Shown here one piece after another: positions 58,966 to 64,000 of a DNA stretch of 64,000 nucleotides; position 1 is the stretch's first letter; every line of letters starts with the position of its first letter. Source of the DNA: Cyrtodaria siliqua (Eukaryota; Mollusca; Bivalvia; Adapedonta; Hiatellidae); contig JAWPHD010000090.1 of NCBI GenBank assembly GCA_037043455.1, positions 310,001 to 374,000 of the forward strand, read 5' to 3'. The notes beneath the pieces were generated by a model. It searched no databases, was not told the DNA's origin, and saw nothing but the letters and a program-made list of their open reading frames with translations. The position numbers and the translations under genes are program-made.

Positions 58966-59169
58966 TTTTAATAGCAAATACAAGATTCCTGCATATCTGA
59001 TATTTGGATAATCGCGTTTTACAGAAATGCTGGAAAATCTGATTTAACCCTAGATGGCACTGCTATTGCGCAAAATGTCAACAGTATGTCAATTAATAGT
59101 ATGCAAGAACAAATATAATCATCGGTTCTGATAGGGAAATTCTAACCCTCGGTTTTAATCAGTTCCAAC

Positions 59170-60292
59170 AACAAGAGGTCAATGACCTTGAAACTCTACT
59201 GATAGGTTTTGATAGCTAGATTCCTGTGAAGTATCATGAAATCTGTCAAATAGTTTCAGAGGAGTAGTCACTACAAGTTTTTACTATGTATCTCTATGTA
59301 AACAAAGATGGCGACTGGCAGCCATGTTTAAAGACGAATCAAAATGATTTTCGACAGGGACCAACATCATGTCATGCTGATCATTTTAAAAAAGGTCCCA
59401 TATCAATATCACTAATAGTTTTCAAGAAGCAGGTGCTACAAACTTTTTTTTAAATCTATTTATAGCCATGGTGGCCATCTTGAATTTCTGCCTGACCTGA
59501 AATTTTGCTAGGATCAACTAGAAATCAAGCGCAACATTCCTGTAATGTTTCATGAAAATCTGTGAAGTAGTATCAGGGGAGTAGTTGCTACAAGTTTTTA
59601 CTATATAGCCCTATATAAACAAAGATGGCCACTGGCAGCCATGTTTATTGTTGAATCAAAATGATTTTCAACAAGGGCCAACATCATGTTATGCTGATCA
59701 TTTTACAAAAAAAATTCCAAGAAGTAGTCCCTACAAATTTGTTGTTTTTTTTAATCTATTTTTAGCCGTGGTGGCCATCTTGAATTTTTCTTGCCAAAAT
59801 GAAATTTTGGTAGGATCAACCAGACATCAAGAGCAACATTTCTGTGAAGTTTCATGTATCGTCAAATAGTTTCAGAGGAGTAGTCGCTACAACTTTTTAC
59901 TATATAACTGTATGTAAACAAAGATGGCCGCAGTCATATTAACGTCGAATCAAAATGATTTTCGACAAGGAGCAACATCGTGTCATGCTGATCATTTTAA
60001 AAAGTCCCATATCAATTTCACTTGTAGTTTTCAAGAAGTAGTCGCTACAAATTTATTTGTTTTTTAAATCTATTTTAGCCGTTGCGGCCATTCTGAATTT
60101 CCAGACGAACTGAAATTTTGGTAGGATAGACATCAAGAGCAACATTCCTGTGAAGTTTCATGAAAATCCGTCGAGTAGTTTCGGAGGGGTAGTCGCTACA
60201 AAAATGATTACGGACAGACGGACGGATGGACAGACACCGCACTACGGCATAAGCTCTGCTGATATTTGATCTTTGATCAGTAGAGCTAAAAA
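59170..60292. mobile_element. Pearl-like element, type 2, copy 3 (older)
   Basis: Begins aacaagaggtcaatgacctt, ends gatcagtagagctaa after acggacagacggacgg. Three to four core units, clearly more diverged than those at 48902-51453. Confidence 0.75.
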
Positions 60293-60641
60293 CAGTATTA
60301 TACCTTGCCTAGGAATTCCTGATTTTCACAGGATACCCATAAAATATTATTTTATATGTATCTGGTTCAGGCAGAGGGTCCCAATCAAAAGCAAAGCTGG
60401 AATCTAGGTTCTATTCAGTGCAGTCATAATGAGGGCTCAGATCCCGAGCTGAACTTGATTACCTATTCGTCATGCCTGTCACTGACATTGTGTACGATGA
60501 TGTCATAATCAACTGATGTGTTTATTTACATATTGACTAAATGCAACTCGACATCATTGTACACTTTAAATATTTACAAATACAAGATACAAGATAAATT
60601 GTCCAACCCTATATTGAAGACTTTCCAGCACTTATTGAAAA
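60293..60641. other. Non-coding spacer
   Basis: No gene or repeat recognised. Confidence 0.4.
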
Positions 60642-60828
60642 CAAGAGGCCCAAGAGGGCCTGTGGACGCTCTACTTGCTAACATGGCTCTTATAACATCA
60701 ATGAAGCGAGTGACTGCCATTTACGTTTTTTTGAAAGTTTTGGGCAAAATACAGCTTTTTAACTAAATCAAGGGCCATAACTAAAGAATCTGGTAAAGTT
60801 TGGTAAAGATCAGATGAACAAGTAATAT
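60642..60828. mobile_element. Truncated pearl-like element, type 3 left end
   Basis: aacaagaggcccaagagggc and ctctacttgc match the left ends at 46308 and 61823, followed by gggccataactaaagaatct; it is then cut by the next element. Confidence 0.65.
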
Positions 60829-61822
60829 CACTGTAAGTGATAAATGCCCCCGAAGTGTCCTTTGACCTCTAAGTATGACCTTGACCTTGGAGCCATGGAC
60901 CTGGATGTGTGCACGACACCTCATTTGGTTGTGGTGAGCACTTGTGCCAAGTTATTTGAAAATCCGTCCAGGCATGCAAAAGTTATTGACCGGACACGAT
61001 TTGACCTTTGACCTCTAAATGTGACCTTGACCTTGGGGCCACAGACCTGGATTTTGTGCGCGACACATTGTCTTGTTGTGGTGAGCACTTGTGCCAAGTT
61101 ATTTGAAAATCCGTCCATGAATGCCAGAGTTATTGACCGGACACAATTTGACTTTTGACCTCCAAGTGTGACTTTGACCTTGAAGACCTGGGTTTTGCGC
61201 GCGACACATCGTCTTGTTATGGTGATCACTTGTGCCAAGTTATTTAAAAATCCCTGCAGGGGTTGTGACATTACGGTCCGGACACGAAATTGCGTACCTG
61301 TTTTTGACCTATGAACTACAAGTGTGACCTTGACCTTTGAGGTACGGACCTGGGTTTTGCGCGCGACACATCGTCTTGTTATGGTGATCACTTGTGCTAA
61401 GTTATTTAAAAATCCCTGAAGGGGTTGTGACGTTACGGTCCGGACACGAAATTGCTCACCTGTATTTTACCTATGAACTTCAAGTGTGACCTTGACCCTT
61501 GAGGTACGGACCTTGGTTTTGTGCGCGACACATCGTCTTGTTATGGTGATCACTTGTGCCAAGTTATTTAAAAATCCCTGCAGGGGTTGTGACGTTACGG
61601 TCCGGACACGAAATTGCTCACCTGTTTTTTACCTATGAACTTCAAGTGTGACCTTGACCTTTGAGGTATGGACCTAGGTTTTGCGCGCGACACATCATCT
61701 TGTTATGGTGATCACTTGTGCCAAGTTATTTAAAAATCCATGCAGGGGTTGTGAAGTTACGGTCCGGACACGAACTTCGGAATGACGGACAGAATCCGGA
61801 CGGACGGTGCGATTACTATATG
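60829..61822. mobile_element. Pearl-like element, type 1, copy 2
   Basis: Begins tatcactgtaagtgataaat-gcccccgaa like 38464. About six ~170-base core units (cacttgtgccaagttattta, ggggttgtgacgttacggtc, ttgcgcgcgacacatcgtct), then acagaatccggacggacggt. The right end is missing: tactatatg runs straight into the next aacaagagg. Confidence 0.72.
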
Positions 61823-64000
61823 AAACAAGAGGCCCAAGAGGGCCTGTGGACGCTCTACTGGCTCAAGATAAAGTTTATGTATAAGGGGCCATAAGTCTTT
61901 CAAAAATCATTCAACCCGAACATGGCAATGACCAATGACAGGTGCAACTAGGCTTAGTACTGATCATTCTCGCCAAGATTCGCTGAAATCTGGCAAAGAG
62001 TTCGGAAGAGACTAATCTGGACAAAGTTTGTGTATTAAAACATTTAAAGGGTCACAGCTCTGCCAAAATTCATTCAACCAAATATGGCAATAATATGCAC
62101 AACTAGGCTTGATACTGATCATCCTTGTCAAGTTTCGTCTATTTCCAGCCAAGCGTTCAGGAGAAGTAGCCCGGAAAAAAATTGTGGTATCAAAATCCTT
62201 TAAAGGGCCATAACTTTGCCAAATATCTGGCGAGGGGTTCAGGAGAAGTAGATCAAGACAAAGTGCGTTTAAATCCGGCCAGAGGTTCAGGAGAACTAGT
62301 CAGAACATGTTTGTGTATTAAAACCTTTAAAGGGCCCTAACTCCGCCAAAAATCATTCAACCGGAACACGGCGATGATGTGCAAAACTAGATATAGAATC
62401 GATCATCCCTAAAAAGTTTCGTTTAATCCGGCCAGGGGTTCAGCAGAACTAGTCAAAACGAAGTTTGTGTATTAAAACCTTTAAAGGGCTATGACTCTGT
62501 CAAAATCATTCAACTAGAACATGGTGACTATGTACAACTAGGCTTGGTACTGATCATCCCTGCAAAGTTTCAATGAAATCTGGCCAAATGAAGGCCCTTT
62601 CGTCTTAATGAGGCCAAGATATAGCATATTTCAGAAAATCAAGGGCCATGACTCCGATGTAAATGGTCCAATCTGGATGGTTTTCGAACTCGTACAAGCT
62701 TTCATTGATATTAACAATCTGGTAAAGTTTCTTAAAGATCGGATGAAAGATGAAGGCCCTATCGTCTTAACGAGGCAAAATATAGGATTTTTAACAAATC
62801 AAGGGCCATAACTCCACTGTTACTGGTCCGATCTGGCTGGTTTTCAGACTTGACTGAGCTTTTATTGATATGAACAATCTCGTAAAGTTTCATAAAGATC
62901 GCATGGAAAATAAAGGCCCTATCATCTTAACGAGGCAAAATATAACATTTTTAACTAAATCAAGGGCCATAACTCATCTGTTACTGGTCTGATCCTTCTG
63001 TTTTTTAAAATGGTCTGAGCTGTCATTGATATAAACAATCAGGTAAAGTTTTGTAAAGTTTAGATGAAAGATAAAGGCCCTATCGAATTTACGAGGCAAA
63101 ATATAGCATTTTTAACTAAATCAAGGGCCATAACTCCGCTATTACTGGTCCGATCTGGCTGGTCTTCGAACTTGTCCGAGCTTCTATTTGTATAAACAAT
63201 CTGGTAAAGTTTGGTAAAGATCGAATGAAAGATAAAGGCCCTATCGTCTTAACGAGTCAAAATATAGCATTTTTATCTAAATGAAGGGTCGTCAAAGTTG
63301 TCCGAGCTTTCATTTATTTAAACAATCTGGTAAAGTTTGGTAAAGATTGGATGAAAGAAGAAGGCCCTATTGTCTTAATGAGGCAAAATATAGCATTTTA
63401 AATTAAATCAAGGGCAATAACTCCGCTGTTAATGGTCCGATCTAGCTGGTCTTCGAAATTATCCGAGCTTCCATTGATATTAACAATCTTTGCACGTTTG
63501 ATAAAGATCAAATAATAAATGAAGGTGCTAGAGTGTACACAAGGCTTAATATGGCATTTTTCAGCAAAACAAGGGCCATAACTCTGGTGAAATTATTTCG
63601 ATCTTGCCGGTTTTCGAAATTGTCCGAGCTTTCATTGATATAAAGACACTGACATAGTTAAGTAAAGGTCCGATTAATATTGAAGGCCCTAGCGTGTTCA
63701 CAAGGCAGAAAATAGTATTTTCCAGAAAAAAACAAGGGCCATAACTCCGGTGTTACTGATCCGATTTAGCTGGTTTTCAAACTTATTTGAGCTTTCATTG
63801 ATATTAACAATCTATGCAAGTTTGGTAAAGATCAAATAATAAATGAATGTGCTAGAGTGTTCACATGGCAGAATATGGCATTTTTCAGAAAAAAACAAGG
63901 GCCATAACTCTGGTGTTACTGACCCAATTTAGCTGATTTTCGAACTTGTCCAAGCTGTCATTGGTATTAACAATCTGTGCAAGTTTGGTAATGATCAAAT
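61823..64000. mobile_element. Pearl-like element, type 3 relative, continues past the window
   Basis: Begins aacaagaggcccaagagggc-ctgtggacgctctactggc. From about 62580 it has at least eight ~150-160-base units (aagggccataactccgctgt, ttgatataaacaatctggta, aggccctatcgtcttaacga). No right terminus before base 64000. Confidence 0.7.

Noticed and set aside
60921..61391. 156-codon minus-strand frame
   Set aside because: Lies in the core repeats of a pearl-like element; same repeats at 38561-39193 give broken frames.
53048..64000. Search for the missing N-terminal AMPD exons and promoter
   Set aside because: No segment had AMPD-like residues with matching phase; they probably lie outside the window.

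Overview
This window looks like nuclear DNA of a marine or freshwater bivalve mollusc. The reasons are one intron-rich animal gene with GT-AG introns, AT-rich non-coding DNA, tRNA-derived SINEs, many short inverted-repeat elements (MITEs), and several long elements with internal tandem repeats followed by an (ACGG)n-type stretch and a terminal hairpin, a layout described for bivalve 'pearl'-type elements. Species is not determined from the sequence alone.

The only protein-coding gene I can support is an AMP deaminase (AMPD2/AMPD3-like) on the minus strand. Fourteen coding exons run from 53047 down to the stop codon at 12908, interrupted by 13 introns of 0.5 to 11 kb. Joined in phase they give a 646-residue open frame that holds the complete catalytic region (HxH metal site, HCGEAG, SLSTDDP). 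The N-terminal part lies beyond base 64000 or was not recognised. One exon is only 18 bases long.

Layout: 1-12.5 kb is the flank downstream of the gene, with dispersed repeats, a 51-bp minisatellite (4.67-6.05 kb) and MITEs. 12.9-53.0 kb is the gene. 53.0-64.0 kb is upstream, presumably the next intron or 5' flank, and is dominated by a 57-bp satellite (54.3-58.1 kb) and pearl-like elements that run off the end of the window.

The most unusual observation is that three separate introns of this gene start with tandem arrays built from the end of the preceding exon together with its 5' splice site (13.3-13.6, 18.7-20.2 and 30.5-32.5 kb). The result is long rows of decoy splice donors, each of which would lead to an early stop if used. 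A fourth intron starts with a perfect 12-copy 29-bp array a few bases inside the donor. I see this as a gene-specific, splice-donor-anchored minisatellite pattern and do not know of a described equivalent. Long open frames inside the 51-, 57- and 63-bp arrays are by-products of unit lengths divisible by three, not genes.
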